This document shows, piece by piece, positions 18,372 to 27,048 of a stretch of DNA of 64,000 bases; within the stretch, counting starts at the first letter, position 1, and every line of letters begins with the position of its first letter. Origin of the DNA: CAIWHR01 sp963734055 (GTDB lineage Bacteria; Pseudomonadota; Gammaproteobacteria; Burkholderiales; Casimicrobiaceae); NCBI GenBank assembly GCA_963734055.1, contig CAVTFQ010000002.1:496001-560000 (forward strand), in the 5' to 3' direction. Made by a program: the position numbers and the translations under genes. The notes beneath the pieces are model-generated. The model made no database searches and had not been told where the DNA came from. It was given only the letters and a program-made list of their open reading frames with translations.

Positions 18372-19154
18372 ATGTCCGACCCGAACGCCGCATCTCCGCT
18401 TGCGGGTGTGGGCGTCCTCGTGACGCGCCCCGCGCGGCAGGCGGGCGCGTTCGCGCAGAAGCTTGCCGCGCTCGGCGCGGCGCCGGTCATCTTTCCCGCG
18501 ATCGCGATCCTGCCGCCGGCCGATCCCGCGCCGCTCGCGCGGGCGCACGCGGCGCTCGGCGGCTACGATTTCGCGGTCTTCGTCTCGGCCAGCGCCGTCG
18601 AATACGGGGCGCCCGCAGCGACTCGCTGGCCGGCGAACGTCGTCGCCTTCGCGCCCGGCCCCGGCACCGCCGAGGCTCTCGCCGCGGTCGGCATCGCCGG
18701 TGCCCGCATCCCGGCGACGACGTTCGACAGCGATGGCCTGCTCGCGCTGCCGGAGTTCGCGTCGCCGCAGAGCAAGCGCGTCGTCGTGTTCCGCGGCGAC
18801 GGCGGCCGCGATCAGCTGGGTGACGCGCTGCGGGCGCGCGGCGCGACGGTGGAGTACGTCCCCTGCTACCGTCGCGCGGCGCCCGCGACCGGCGCGGCGG
18901 GACTGGTCGAGGCATTCCGCGACGGCCGCGTCGATGCGGTGACCATCACGTCGAGCGAAGGCCTCGACAACCTGTGGGCACTCTGCGACGCGTGGACGCG
19001 AGAGCGATGGCACGCGCGCCCGACATTCGTCCCGCATCCGAGGATCGCGGCGCACGCGCGCGAGCTCGGCCTGCTCGTCGTCGAGACGGCCGGCGGCGAC
19101 GCGGGCGTCATCGCCGGATTGCTAGAATGGGCCGCTGCCATGAACAGGGGCTGA
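18372..19154 (+). CDS. hemD: uroporphyrinogen-III synthase
   Basis: A 260-residue HemD-fold protein that cyclises hydroxymethylbilane with inversion of ring D. The family is poorly conserved, but LVTRPARQAG at the N-terminus, FVSASAVEYG, FAPGPGTAEAL, VVVFRGDGGRDQLGDALRARGA and VTITSSEGLDNL are all typical. Position directly after hemC supports the call. hemX, usually next, is absent and found 15 kb away. Confidence 0.92.
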   Translation: MSDPNAASPLAGVGVLVTRPARQAGAFAQKLAALGAAPVIFPAIAILPPADPAPLARAHAALGGYDFAVFVSASAVEYGAPAATRWPANVVAFAPGPGTAEALAAVGIAGARIPATTFDSDGLLALPEFASPQSKRVVVFRGDGGRDQLGDALRARGATVEYVPCYRRAAPATGAAGLVEAFRDGRVDAVTITSSEGLDNLWALCDAWTRERWHARPTFVPHPRIAAHARELGLLVVETAGGDAGVIAGLLEWAAAMNRG

Positions 19155-19155
19155 C

Positions 19156-20103
19156 ATGCCGACTCCCGACATCATCGTCACGGCGCCATTGCCGCCGTTC
19201 CTCTACGATCCGCTGCGCGCCGACTATCGGTGCCACGACTACGCGAAGGCGGACGACAAGCCGGCGTTCCTCGCTGCGTCGGGCGGGATCGTCCGCGGCC
19301 TCGTGCAGGGCGGCGGCACGGTCACGCCGCCGCCGCTGCTCGATGCGCTGCCGAAGCTCGAGATCATCTCGGTGTTCGGCGTCGGCTACGACGGCGTCCC
19401 GGTCGACTATTGCCGCAAGCGGGGGATCAGGGTGACGAACACCCCCGACGTGCTGACCGACGACGTCGCCGATGTCGCCGTCGCGCTCGTGCTGATGACG
19501 GGTCGCGGCTTCGTGCGCGCCAATCGCTTCGTCCACGCCGGCGAGTGGCTGAGGAAAGGGCCCGAGCTGACGACCAAGCTTGCCGGCAGGACGGCCGGAA
19601 TTCTCGGCCTGGGCCGCATCGGCAAGGCGGTCGCGCAGCGGCTCGCGGCGATGGGCATGCAAATCGCCTACTGCGGCCGCAAGCCGCAGGACGTGCCCTA
19701 TCGCTACGTCGCCGACCTGAAGGCGCTGGCCGCGGCGTCGGACTTCCTGATCGTTGCGTGCCCGGGGGGGGCCGCGACCCGCAACATCGTGAACGCGGAG
19801 GTGCTGGCCGCGCTCGGCAAGAAGGGCACGCTCGTCAACATCGCCCGCGGCTCGATCGTCGACGAGCCCGCGCTCGTGTCCGCGCTGCAGGGCGGCGTCA
19901 TCAAGGCCGCTGGGCTCGACGTCTTCGCGGACGAACCGAACATTCCGGCGCCTCTCTTGACGATGGACAACGTCGTGCTGCTGCCGCATGTCGGCAGTGC
20001 GACGCAGGAGACGCGCAAGGCGATGGGCGACCTCTGCAAGGCCAACCTTGACGCGTGGTTCGCCGGCAAGCCGCTGCTGACGCTGATTCCCGAGCTCGGC
20101 TGA
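19156..20103 (+). CDS. D-isomer-specific 2-hydroxyacid dehydrogenase (glyoxylate/hydroxypyruvate reductase type)
   Basis: A 315-residue NAD(P)H-dependent dehydrogenase. The Rossmann motif is GILGLGRIGKAVAQRL (about residue 148), the substrate-binding arginine lies in VNIARGSIVDEPAL, the glutamate in GLDVFADEP and the histidine in VVLLPHVGSATQETR. The NAD-domain segment following the second strand (YCGRKPQDVPYRY) is like the GhrB/hydroxypyruvate reductase group, so glyoxylate or hydroxypyruvate is the likely substrate. It begins one base after the hemD stop and may be co-transcribed with hemCD. Confidence 0.9.
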   Translation: MPTPDIIVTAPLPPFLYDPLRADYRCHDYAKADDKPAFLAASGGIVRGLVQGGGTVTPPPLLDALPKLEIISVFGVGYDGVPVDYCRKRGIRVTNTPDVLTDDVADVAVALVLMTGRGFVRANRFVHAGEWLRKGPELTTKLAGRTAGILGLGRIGKAVAQRLAAMGMQIAYCGRKPQDVPYRYVADLKALAAASDFLIVACPGGAATRNIVNAEVLAALGKKGTLVNIARGSIVDEPALVSALQGGVIKAAGLDVFADEPNIPAPLLTMDNVVLLPHVGSATQETRKAMGDLCKANLDAWFAGKPLLTLIPELG

Positions 20104-20339
20104 GCGCACCGCGGTCGTCGGGCATCGCGTCCGCTCAGGGCCTTTCGATCGGCTCCGATTTGCCCGGGCCGTCCGCCCTGGCGTTGCTGGGTGCCGTTGG
20201 CGCCGGCGGTGGAGTCATCGACTGATGAATTCCAGCGGCTCGCTGGACCCCGTCGGTCAATCACCCTGTCGAGGTTGGGTTTGACCCCTGCGTAGGACGG
20301 GCGTAGCGTCCCTTCGGCGATTCTCTGGCGGGGGGCTCA

Positions 20340-20741
20340 ATGCGCTTTGCAGACTTGACACTTGGCCAAACCGCATCCGCGACGGTTCGGATGACACCGG
20401 AGATGATCGCGGCGTTCGCCTCGGTGACCGGTGACCACAACCCGATACACACGGACGCGGCGTACGCTCATCCCCGCTTCGGCGGCATCATTGCGCACGG
20501 CGTTCTCCTGGTGGGCTTCTTTTCGGCGTTGCTGGCCACCAGCCTGCCCGGCCCCGGGGCCCTGGCGCGCGAGCTGAAGGTTCGATTCAGAGCTCCGGTG
20601 CGGCCGGGCGATGACGTGGATATCGAGGTTACGGTTGTCGAACTCATTCCCAGAATTCGCAAGGCGGTACTCAAGGGCAGTGCCAAGGTCGGAGCGACCG
20701 TAGTGCTGAACATCACGGCCGAGACCCTGTTGGAAGCTTGA
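20340..20741 (+). CDS. MaoC-like (R)-specific enoyl-CoA hydratase
   Basis: A 133-residue single hot-dog protein. The catalytic signature DHNPIHTDAAYA (Asp and His of hydratase 2) is followed by GGIIAHGVLLVGFFSALL, as in PhaJ-type hydratases that convert enoyl-CoA to (R)-3-hydroxyacyl-CoA. Length suits PhaJ. The start has only a weak G-rich leader. It stands alone 236 bases after the dehydrogenase; that gap shows nothing definite. Confidence 0.88.
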   Translation: MRFADLTLGQTASATVRMTPEMIAAFASVTGDHNPIHTDAAYAHPRFGGIIAHGVLLVGFFSALLATSLPGPGALARELKVRFRAPVRPGDDVDIEVTVVELIPRIRKAVLKGSAKVGATVVLNITAETLLEA

Positions 20742-20940
20742 TCGGTTCGCGAACGCCCGGCGCAAGGCGCAAAACGGGATCGGGCCGGCTACCCGGCGAG
20801 GCTTTGCAACGCAGCGATGGGCATTTTCGGCAGCAACCCGAAGGGAGCCCCGCTTTGGTGCGAAGTCAACAAACGATGCGCATCACGTGCGCGACCGCCT
20901 CGGCAAGCCCAGCCCCGGCACATCGCCGCGGCCGCGCCTC

Positions 20941-21060
20941 TCAGTGTTTGATGAAGGGCACAGCGTCACTCGAGTGCTTCTTCTGCTGCTTGATCGCTTT
21001 CTTTTCCTTTGGCGTGTGCTGCGGCTTCTTCTTGTTTTCCTTCGGGGGTTGATGAGACAT
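20941..21060 (-). CDS. small Lys-rich protein, 39 residues
   Basis: ATG 21058-21060 is preceded by CAGGAG with 6 bases spacing, and the frame ends at TGA 20941-20943. The product starts MSHQPPKENKKKPQ, continues with TPKEKKAIKQQKKHSSD and ends VPFIKH. It has about 12 lysines, no cysteine and no membrane segment. The good ribosome site, clean start and stop, and non-repetitive basic composition support a real gene. Function unknown; cytosolic, possibly nucleic-acid or ribosome associated by charge only (inference). Confidence 0.7.
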   Translation of the reverse strand: MSHQPPKENKKKPQHTPKEKKAIKQQKKHSSDAVPFIKH

Positions 21061-21300
21061 CGTTCGCTCCTGTATCTCGCCGGGACCGTGGCGTTCCATC
21101 ACTATAGGCCAACGCCCCGTGATTTGCTTGCCCGCGCCCGGGTGCGCGTGCGAAGGGGCCAGCCCTCAGGTGCGTCCCGCAGCTTGTCGGGGAGGCGGCG
21201 GCACGGACTGTCGGCAACGGGCCTTTCGATGACGTGACCTCTCCCTGCTGGCGCCGCTTCGCACCCACGTGATGCTCGTGCACGATCTCCTGACACGCCG

Positions 21301-22032
21301 ATGATCGAATCCCTCTTGCTCGCCGCCACGCGAGTCTTCACCTTCGAACAGCGGCGGCCGTTGACCAATGCCAGCGGCTTCTTCTTCGAGCGCGATGGAC
21401 GACTATTCCTGGTGACGAGCCGGCACGTGCTGGTCGACGAGCCGAGCAAGCACTTTCCAGACCGCATCGAGATCGAACTTCACATCGAAGCGGACAACAT
21501 GGCGAGATCCACCGGGTTCTCGATCCCGCTGTACCGCGACGACAAGAGCATCTGGCGCCAGGGCCTCGACGCTGGCGGAGCCATCGATGTCGCGGTGATC
21601 GAGATCGAACGCGCTGCGCTGCCCGAGACGACGGTCTACCGCGCCTTCACGCCCCAACACCTGCACCGCCCGCTCGACCAAGTTGCAGTCGGCACATCGC
21701 TGCTGATGGTGGGCTTCCCGCTGGGCTTCCATGACACGCTGCACCATATGCCGGTCGTGCGTCATGCCGTAGTCGCCTCTTCGTTCGGGCTGCGTTTCCA
21801 GGGGCAGGGCTATTTCCTCACCGATGCGCGCACCCACCGCGGCACCAGTGGCGCGCCTGTCGTAATGCGCGCTGGAGAGCCGGAGCCGAGGTACGGCGAC
21901 CTGCCTTGGATACTCCTTGGCGTGCACTCCGCGGTAATCGATGTAGGAACGCGCGACCTGAACGTCGACGAAGCGCTGGGGCTGAACTGTGCCTGGTACG
22001 CCGACATCCTGCTGACCCTGACTGAGGGCTGA
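21301..22032 (+). CDS. trypsin-like (S1 family) serine peptidase domain protein
   Basis: A 243-residue protein with a chymotrypsin-fold triad: His42 in LVTSRHVLVDE, Asp96 in GGAIDVAVIEIE, Ser183 in HRGTSGAPVVM. The sequence SGFFFERDGRLFLVTSRHVL is typical of the Trypsin_2 group. No signal peptide is seen at the annotated ATG, so it may be cytosolic, which is unusual for a DegP-like protease; no PDZ domain follows. Neighbours are unrelated single genes. Role unknown. Confidence 0.85.
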   Translation: MIESLLLAATRVFTFEQRRPLTNASGFFFERDGRLFLVTSRHVLVDEPSKHFPDRIEIELHIEADNMARSTGFSIPLYRDDKSIWRQGLDAGGAIDVAVIEIERAALPETTVYRAFTPQHLHRPLDQVAVGTSLLMVGFPLGFHDTLHHMPVVRHAVVASSFGLRFQGQGYFLTDARTHRGTSGAPVVMRAGEPEPRYGDLPWILLGVHSAVIDVGTRDLNVDEALGLNCAWYADILLTLTEG

Positions 22033-22150
22033 CCGTGCGGTTGCATTCGGCCCGAGCCCGACCTGTCGCCCACGCCTGCCTTTCGGCCCTGAGGAAGCCG
22101 GTTTCGCCGGCGTTGCAGCTCCGCGGCTCCGCACCGGGCGCCCGGAGACG

Positions 22151-22813
22151 CTATGAGGCGCGCTCTTGGCCCACTGCCTTGCGCGCCGCCAGCGCCGTCG
22201 GATTGGGCGTGGGCTCGGCAATCTTGCGGAGACGATTGCGATCGGTGTGGTGAAACGGCTCGGACTGGCCGGAGATCATCAGCAGAGTGTCTTGCTCGTA
22301 CGACCACGTGCCGTCCGCGTGGATGTCGACCTTGATCGTGTAGCGATCCGTGCGGAATGCCTTCTCGAGAAAGGGATTGGAGACAATGCCGGCGGTGAAC
22401 GAACCGCGCACTGCCTCGAGCGTGAATGATTTCGCATCGGGAGCTGCCCGGCCGACGGCCATTGCGGTCTGGCCCCGCGGGATCGACAGCGTCAGCAGTA
22501 TCGCGTGAGTGGCGGGCTCCCAGAGCCAGTAGCCAACTTGGTCGTGAAAGGTTTCCGGGTCGTCCGGCTTCACAATTCGAGTGTGATAGCGGAGGCCGTA
22601 GAAGAGTTGCGGCCCGCTGGTCTGCGCGTCGATTGGCTGGAGCTCATAGCGCTCGATGAAGGGCTGATGCTCCGGACCGTTGGGCTTCGGATTGACATCC
22701 AGTCCGTCGGCGCCGGTCCAGATTCCGGCCATGCCGGTGAGTGGCCCGAGGTTGGTCAGCGTGTCGGTATCCGGTTCCGGTTCGGTGTAGATGTCGGCGG
22801 GGTAGCGATACAT
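22151..22813 (-). CDS. heme-binding beta-barrel (nitrobindin-like) domain protein
   Basis: A 220-residue protein of the FABP/nitrobindin-like family. Diagnostic segments are LTNLGPLTGMAGIWTG, GLDVNPKPNGPEHQPFIERYELQPID, YGLRYHTRI, DQVGYWLWEPAT, and SGQSEPFHHTDRNRLRKI. Nitrobindins bind heme and react with nitric oxide or peroxynitrite; activity for this subgroup is not shown. ATG 22813 has GGAG 8 bases upstream; the longer open frame to 22984 runs into the HiPIP gene and is rejected. It lies downstream of HiPIP in the same direction. Confidence 0.85.
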   Translation of the reverse strand: MYRYPADIYTEPEPDTDTLTNLGPLTGMAGIWTGADGLDVNPKPNGPEHQPFIERYELQPIDAQTSGPQLFYGLRYHTRIVKPDDPETFHDQVGYWLWEPATHAILLTLSIPRGQTAMAVGRAAPDAKSFTLEAVRGSFTAGIVSNPFLEKAFRTDRYTIKVDIHADGTWSYEQDTLLMISGQSEPFHHTDRNRLRKIAEPTPNPTALAARKAVGQERAS

Positions 22814-22959
22814 GAGGGCTCCAGGCGATACGCGGGTGTGGTCGGCGGCGCTCGTTGCCAGCGAAAGGTGGGAAATGGGGCCGCCCGTGGCCGATCCGTG
22901 ATGGTCGAGCGGGGCCGCATCGATCTCGTTGGATTTTTGCACAGACGGCGGCTGGACGG

Positions 22960-23286
22960 TCACATGCCGGCCCAGGCGGTGCACCAGCCCTTTGCACTGA
23001 CCAGGTTGCCCTGGAAGAGCGTGCAGGGACCGTCAGCGGCCCCCTCCCTGCCCGAATACAAATTGCAGTTGGCGCAGGACTCGGTCGCATCCTTGCGAGC
23101 CGTCGCCTTCGTTGCGTCGGTCTTGTAGCCCAGCGCGATGGCCCTCGGATCGGACTCCTGGACGGGAACCGGGGCGGCTTGCGCGCTCTGGCTCACCAAT
23201 GCGCCGGCGAGCCGTGTGGCGGCAAGGCCGGTGACGACGAGTCTGATGATGCAGCGACGACTGCCGTTGGCAGCGTGTTCGGACAT
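22960..23286 (-). CDS. high-potential iron-sulfur protein (HiPIP)
   Basis: A 108-residue exported electron carrier. Four cysteines ligate one 4Fe-4S cluster: ESCANCNLYSG gives two, GPCTLFQG the third, GWCTAW the fourth. ALGYKTDATKA is the conserved HiPIP N-domain. The leader has paired arginines, RRCIIRLVVTGLAA, then a hydrophobic stretch ending at SAQAA, fitting Tat export of a folded metalloprotein. GAGGAAATCC precedes ATG 23286. HiPIPs shuttle electrons in the periplasm, for example to terminal oxidases or reaction centres; the partner here is unknown. Confidence 0.92.
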   Translation of the reverse strand: MSEHAANGSRRCIIRLVVTGLAATRLAGALVSQSAQAAPVPVQESDPRAIALGYKTDATKATARKDATESCANCNLYSGREGAADGPCTLFQGNLVSAKGWCTAWAGM

Positions 23287-23660
23287 GGATTTCCTCGTGA
23301 CGTTGAAGGGTGGCTGCAGGCTGCCGCTGCGCGAGCTGTCGCACGCACTGCCGGAACCCGACGAGTCCCGCATGAAGGCATGTCGAAATCGTATCCGCGG
23401 AACAATGGGTAGTCTATCGCGAGGGCATCTCGCCGCGGTTCTACACTCGCACACGCGAGCTCCGCCACGCGGCGCCCAACGTGACCCGGGGCAACCTAGC
23501 GCAGCGGCTCAGGCGCAGGCGATGATGCAATTCCGCCGCATCCGGTAATGGCGTCCGCCGGACGGGGGTAGAGCATCCGCATCGGTACGGCGTATGCTTG
23601 TTCGGGGACGCTTCAACGAGCGGCTTCGAGCGCCGCCCGAGTCGGAGGAAGAACGGGATC
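23287..23660. other. intergenic interval, divergent promoters expected
   Basis: This 374-base gap separates HiPIP and the penicillin-binding protein, which point away from each other. It must hold both promoters. No protein-like frame with a ribosome site and no strong hairpin is visible. The PBP frame is open back to an ATG at 23598. Confidence 0.4.
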
Positions 23661-26078
23661 ATGGAAGGTGCGAACGGCGACGGCGTCGAGCTCGCGTCGC
23701 CGCCACGACGCTCGACGGTGCTGCGCTTCCTGGGCCGGGTCATCCGTGGCCTCCTCGTCGTGCTCGGCGTGCTTGCGGCGCTGGCCGTCCTCGGCTACGT
23801 CGAGCTCGAATCGATCATCGAGACGATCGATTCCCGCTACTCGGACCGGATCGACGCCTACCTGGGCATCGACCGCAACACGATCGCGCGGCTGTACGAC
23901 CGCACCTACTTCGCCGAGCAATCGACGCTGGTGACCGAGGACCTCAAGACCGTTGCCTGCATTTCCTCGCCCGAGCACCGCATCTTGATCGAAGATCCCG
24001 CGAGCATCCCGCCGCTGTTCGTCAGCGCCATTCTGGCCTCCGAGGACAAAAACTTCTTCCAGCACGAGGGTATCGACAAGGGCGCGATCGTGCGGGCGGC
24101 AGCCAAGCACGTCCTCCAGGAGAGCCGCTCGGGGGCGTCGACCATCACGATGCAGATCGCCAAGCACCTTCGCGGCGGCACCGGCCGGGCATCGACCGAG
24201 CTCGAAAAGGTCGGTGACATCGTCATGGCGCTGCGGATCGAGCGCCAGTTCTCGCGGCCGGAGCTGCTGCTGAAATACGTGAACATGCCGTATTTCGGGC
24301 GCGGGCAGTACGGCATCGAAGCGGCCAGCCGAGCCTATTTTGGGAAGCCGGCGAAGGAGTTGGCGCTTCCCGAGGTCGCCTTCATCGTCGCCCTGATCAA
24401 CAAGCCGGCGCTGCCCGACCGCCCGTTTGCGACGGATCCCCTGCTGCGGACCCGCGAACAGATCCACGACGCGAACTGGGCCGAGGCCGCGCGCGGCACG
24501 ACCCGCGTACTGGACCTGATGCTGGATCAGGGCGTGATAGACGAGGCCGAACATGCACGTGCGGTGGACGTGGTCGAGAAGTCGCTGCGCAAGGACATTC
24601 TGCCGCCGGGCTCGGGCTGCGGCACGCGCGACCACTTTCTCGAGCGGGTGCGCATTCTCTACAAGGATCGGTTCCCGATCAACACCGGCGGGCTCACGAT
24701 CTCGATCACGCGCGACGACGCGCTGCAGGACGTCCTTGCCAAGGCAGTCGGCCTGACGGTGCACACCTATCTCGCCCGTCACCCGGACGACTCGGACAAC
24801 GCGGAGCTGCGCGCGGGCGCGTTCGCGGTCGATTTCACCGGTGATGTACTGGCCGAAATCGGCAACGTCGATTTCAGGCAATGGAAGTACGACGTGATCG
24901 CGACCGGCTGGCGCCAGCCCGGATCGACCTTCAAGATCTTCACCTACGGGGGCCTGGTCGAGCGCCTCACGAACGAGGTGCTCGCGGCCAGTCGGCAGCC
25001 GGAGAGCATCGACGCGATCGCTGCGCAAGTCCTCGACCGCTGCACGGTGCTCGACGCGCCGTTCTTCGTCTCGCTCGGCCGCAAGCGCGGCGTCAAGAAG
25101 ATCGAGAACTTCCACTCGCGCTCGGAGCCGGAGTACCGCGGCGACATCCCTTGCCGAATCGCGCTGGGCGAGTCGCGCAACGCGGCGGCGATGCGCGCCG
25201 GAGCGCGGGCCGGGATCAGGAAGGTGATCGACCTCGCCTATCGCCTCGGCATGCCGAGGGACGCCAAGCATCCGCTGCAGCCCTATCCGACAACGGCCAT
25301 CGGCGCGTCGGAAGTGAATCCGCTGGCGATGGCGTCGACGGCGGCGTTTGTGAACGGCGGATTTCGCGTGACGCCGCGCTTCGCGAACGACGTCTGCCGC
25401 GATGGCAAGTCGCTCCTCTATGCGGACAAGGATGGGCACGCGAAGGACTGCGACATCAAGGGCGAGCACCATCCTGCACAAGAGCGGCTCATGCATCCGG
25501 CGGTGGCCGCGGCGATGACGGAGCTCCTGAGGAGCCCGGTTGACCTCGGTCCCACCGGCACCGCCGCTGCGGTAAGGACCGGGGTGATCCCGGGAATGGA
25601 TCCGCTGGGTGCCGCCATCTGGAAGCTGAAGCCCGACGAGCGGAAAGAGCGCACGCTCGCGTTTCCCTCCGAGCAGGCGGGCGAGATCGCCGGCAAGACC
25701 GGCACTGCGACCAATGCCGATGGCAAGACCTCCGACGTGTGGCTTCTGTTGTTCGTCCCCGGCCCGCCGGACCATCCGGGTAGGGGGGTCGTGCTCGGCT
25801 TCTGGATGGGGAAGGACTCGAAGGACCATCCGCTCGGCAGTCGCGGCTCGACCGGCGGTCCCGGGTTCGCCGAGTCGGGCGCTCGCAACTGGGTGCATTC
25901 AGCGGCGACGGTGCTCGAATTCCTGCAGAAGGAGCGGGGGCTGCTGCAGCCGGGATACCGCTTCCGGCCGCTCGTGCCTGGCGAAGCCTTCGCGAACTAC
26001 GGTCTCGGCGAGTCGACGGTCGCCGCTTCGGTTGCGCGCCGTGGCGACTCACATGTCCGGCCCGCCGCTGCTCCGTGA
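23661..26078 (+). CDS. class A penicillin-binding protein (transglycosylase/transpeptidase)
   Basis: An 805-residue bifunctional murein synthase. One membrane anchor at about residues 21-46. The GT51 transglycosylase domain has the catalytic Glu128 in SEDKNFFQHEG, GASTITMQIAKHL, and NMPYFGRGQYGIEAAS. The transpeptidase domain shows Ser422 in PGSTFK, SRN at 505 and KTG at 679-681. It polymerises and crosslinks peptidoglycan at the outer face of the inner membrane. It lacks the PBP1A OB-domain size and differs from the housekeeping PBP1A, so it is probably an accessory paralogue, closer to PBP1C-like or unnamed groups (inference). The frame opens 21 codons earlier; ATG 23661 is preferred. Confidence 0.9.
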   Translation: MEGANGDGVELASPPRRSTVLRFLGRVIRGLLVVLGVLAALAVLGYVELESIIETIDSRYSDRIDAYLGIDRNTIARLYDRTYFAEQSTLVTEDLKTVACISSPEHRILIEDPASIPPLFVSAILASEDKNFFQHEGIDKGAIVRAAAKHVLQESRSGASTITMQIAKHLRGGTGRASTELEKVGDIVMALRIERQFSRPELLLKYVNMPYFGRGQYGIEAASRAYFGKPAKELALPEVAFIVALINKPALPDRPFATDPLLRTREQIHDANWAEAARGTTRVLDLMLDQGVIDEAEHARAVDVVEKSLRKDILPPGSGCGTRDHFLERVRILYKDRFPINTGGLTISITRDDALQDVLAKAVGLTVHTYLARHPDDSDNAELRAGAFAVDFTGDVLAEIGNVDFRQWKYDVIATGWRQPGSTFKIFTYGGLVERLTNEVLAASRQPESIDAIAAQVLDRCTVLDAPFFVSLGRKRGVKKIENFHSRSEPEYRGDIPCRIALGESRNAAAMRAGARAGIRKVIDLAYRLGMPRDAKHPLQPYPTTAIGASEVNPLAMASTAAFVNGGFRVTPRFANDVCRDGKSLLYADKDGHAKDCDIKGEHHPAQERLMHPAVAAAMTELLRSPVDLGPTGTAAAVRTGVIPGMDPLGAAIWKLKPDERKERTLAFPSEQAGEIAGKTGTATNADGKTSDVWLLLFVPGPPDHPGRGVVLGFWMGKDSKDHPLGSRGSTGGPGFAESGARNWVHSAATVLEFLQKERGLLQPGYRFRPLVPGEAFANYGLGESTVAASVARRGDSHVRPAAAP

Positions 26079-26315
26079 ACCAAGGACGTGAATGGTGGGG
26101 AAGCGGTACAGCGGCTTCCCCCCGTCCACGAACTCGCCAGTGAACACTCCGACGTACGGCGGAGCCTCCAATGCGGAGTTGCGCGGCGTGGGGCCCAGTT
26201 CAGCGGCACAGGCAGCGAGTCCCAAAGCGAGAAGAGTCGCAACGGCACTCCAAACCCTGCCGTCGACCTGCGGCGATTGAGCGGTCTCCGTACAAGTCTC
26301 AACGATCCCAGTCAA
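26049..26315 (-). CDS. putative small lipoprotein, start uncertain
   Basis: An open leftward frame that contains a lipoprotein signal: VWSAVATLLALGLAACAAE, with the lipobox LAAC, followed by about 45 residues with APPYVGVFTGEFVDGG and LYRFPTIHVLG. No ATG or GTG occurs close to the signal; TTG at 26313-26315 gives 88 residues and overlaps the end of the upstream gene by 17 bases. The last 30 bases overlap the 3' end of the PBP gene on the other strand. Either an outer-membrane lipoprotein with a rare start or a decaying gene. Confidence 0.5.
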   Translation of the reverse strand: MTGIVETCTETAQSPQVDGRVWSAVATLLALGLAACAAELGPTPRNSALEAPPYVGVFTGEFVDGGKPLYRFPTIHVLGSRSSGGPDM

Positions 26316-26715
26316 CGATGGGATGCAGTCTCGCGTAGTACAGGCGCAGGTTGTGGATGTCCTGCAGCACGTCACCGGGAAAGCCGCGGCGCCCCCCTCG
26401 TTGATCGACCAGGAGAGACGAAATGAACGCGCTGCAATCGATCGGGCTGCTCCAGTTGAGGGCGATGAGATTGGCCAGGCGCGGAAACTGCAGCGTCAAC
26501 GCGCTCGGACGCGTTTCCTGGGGCAGCGAATCCAGCCAGCGCCGAGTAGCCGGCAGAAGCACCTCAGCCGGCTGCGCCTTGCGCCGCCCAGCCCAGATCG
26601 ATTGGTCGTCGGCCGAGCCCTGCGGTGCGTGCGCGTCCGTGTCGACGTGCGCACTCTCGCAGACATCGGCTTCCGGCGCGATGACGGAGTGTTTCGGGCG
26701 ATAGATCGAGGGCAT
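26299..26715 (-). CDS. conserved hypothetical protein
   Basis: 138 residues from ATG 26715 (the frame is open to 26814). The C-terminal 75 residues look like a real fold: LLPATRRWLDSLP, ALTLQFPRLANLIALNW, LLVDQRGGRRGFPGDVL and NLRLYYARLHP. This pattern (FPRLAN...DRRGGRQGFP...L..L) recurs in short Burkholderiales proteins of unknown function, from memory of the family. The N-terminal part is less constrained. No obvious ribosome site. Upstream of the putative lipoprotein, with a small overlap. Confidence 0.65.
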   Translation of the reverse strand: MPSIYRPKHSVIAPEADVCESAHVDTDAHAPQGSADDQSIWAGRRKAQPAEVLLPATRRWLDSLPQETRPSALTLQFPRLANLIALNWSSPIDCSAFISSLLVDQRGGRRGFPGDVLQDIHNLRLYYARLHPIVDWDR

Positions 26716-27048
26716 CTTGTGCGGTGCTCGCGCGGCGTGCGCATCGCATCGTCGTGCCACGGGCATGAGCCGCGCCCAGGCCGAAGCCGACATGGCGCAT
26801 TCCGAAACGCGCATGACAGTCTACGCCACGGCGGTGCCGAACATCAATGCTTGACGCGATTCGGAATCGCCCATCGATGTTCCGGCACGATGTTGACGAC
26901 AGACTGTGCGGCAACGATTGGCACATCGGATGGCCGGCGCGCGCCGGACCTGGCGCACGTATCGCGCACTGCCTTGTCCTGGGGTGTGCGATGATGCTGC
27001 TCGGTACACCGGGCACATTCGCAGGATGGGTATCTCGGCCACGCGTCA
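26716..27048. other. intergenic interval with a 15-base palindrome
   Basis: No gene recognised in this 333-base stretch between divergent genes (the hypothetical gene may extend to 26814). A perfect palindrome GCGATTC-G-GAATCGC lies at 26856-26870, directly after a TTGACG that could serve as a -35 box; it could be an operator for the rightward gene at 27049. No matching -10 box was found. Confidence 0.4.

Noticed and set aside
22814..22984. N-terminal extension of the heme-binding barrel protein
   Set aside because: Extension overlaps HiPIP and lacks the family pattern; ATG 22813 has a good ribosome site.
23613..25898. 761-codon leftward frame opposite the PBP gene
   Set aside because: Antisense shadow; all catalytic motifs of the PBP lie on the rightward strand.
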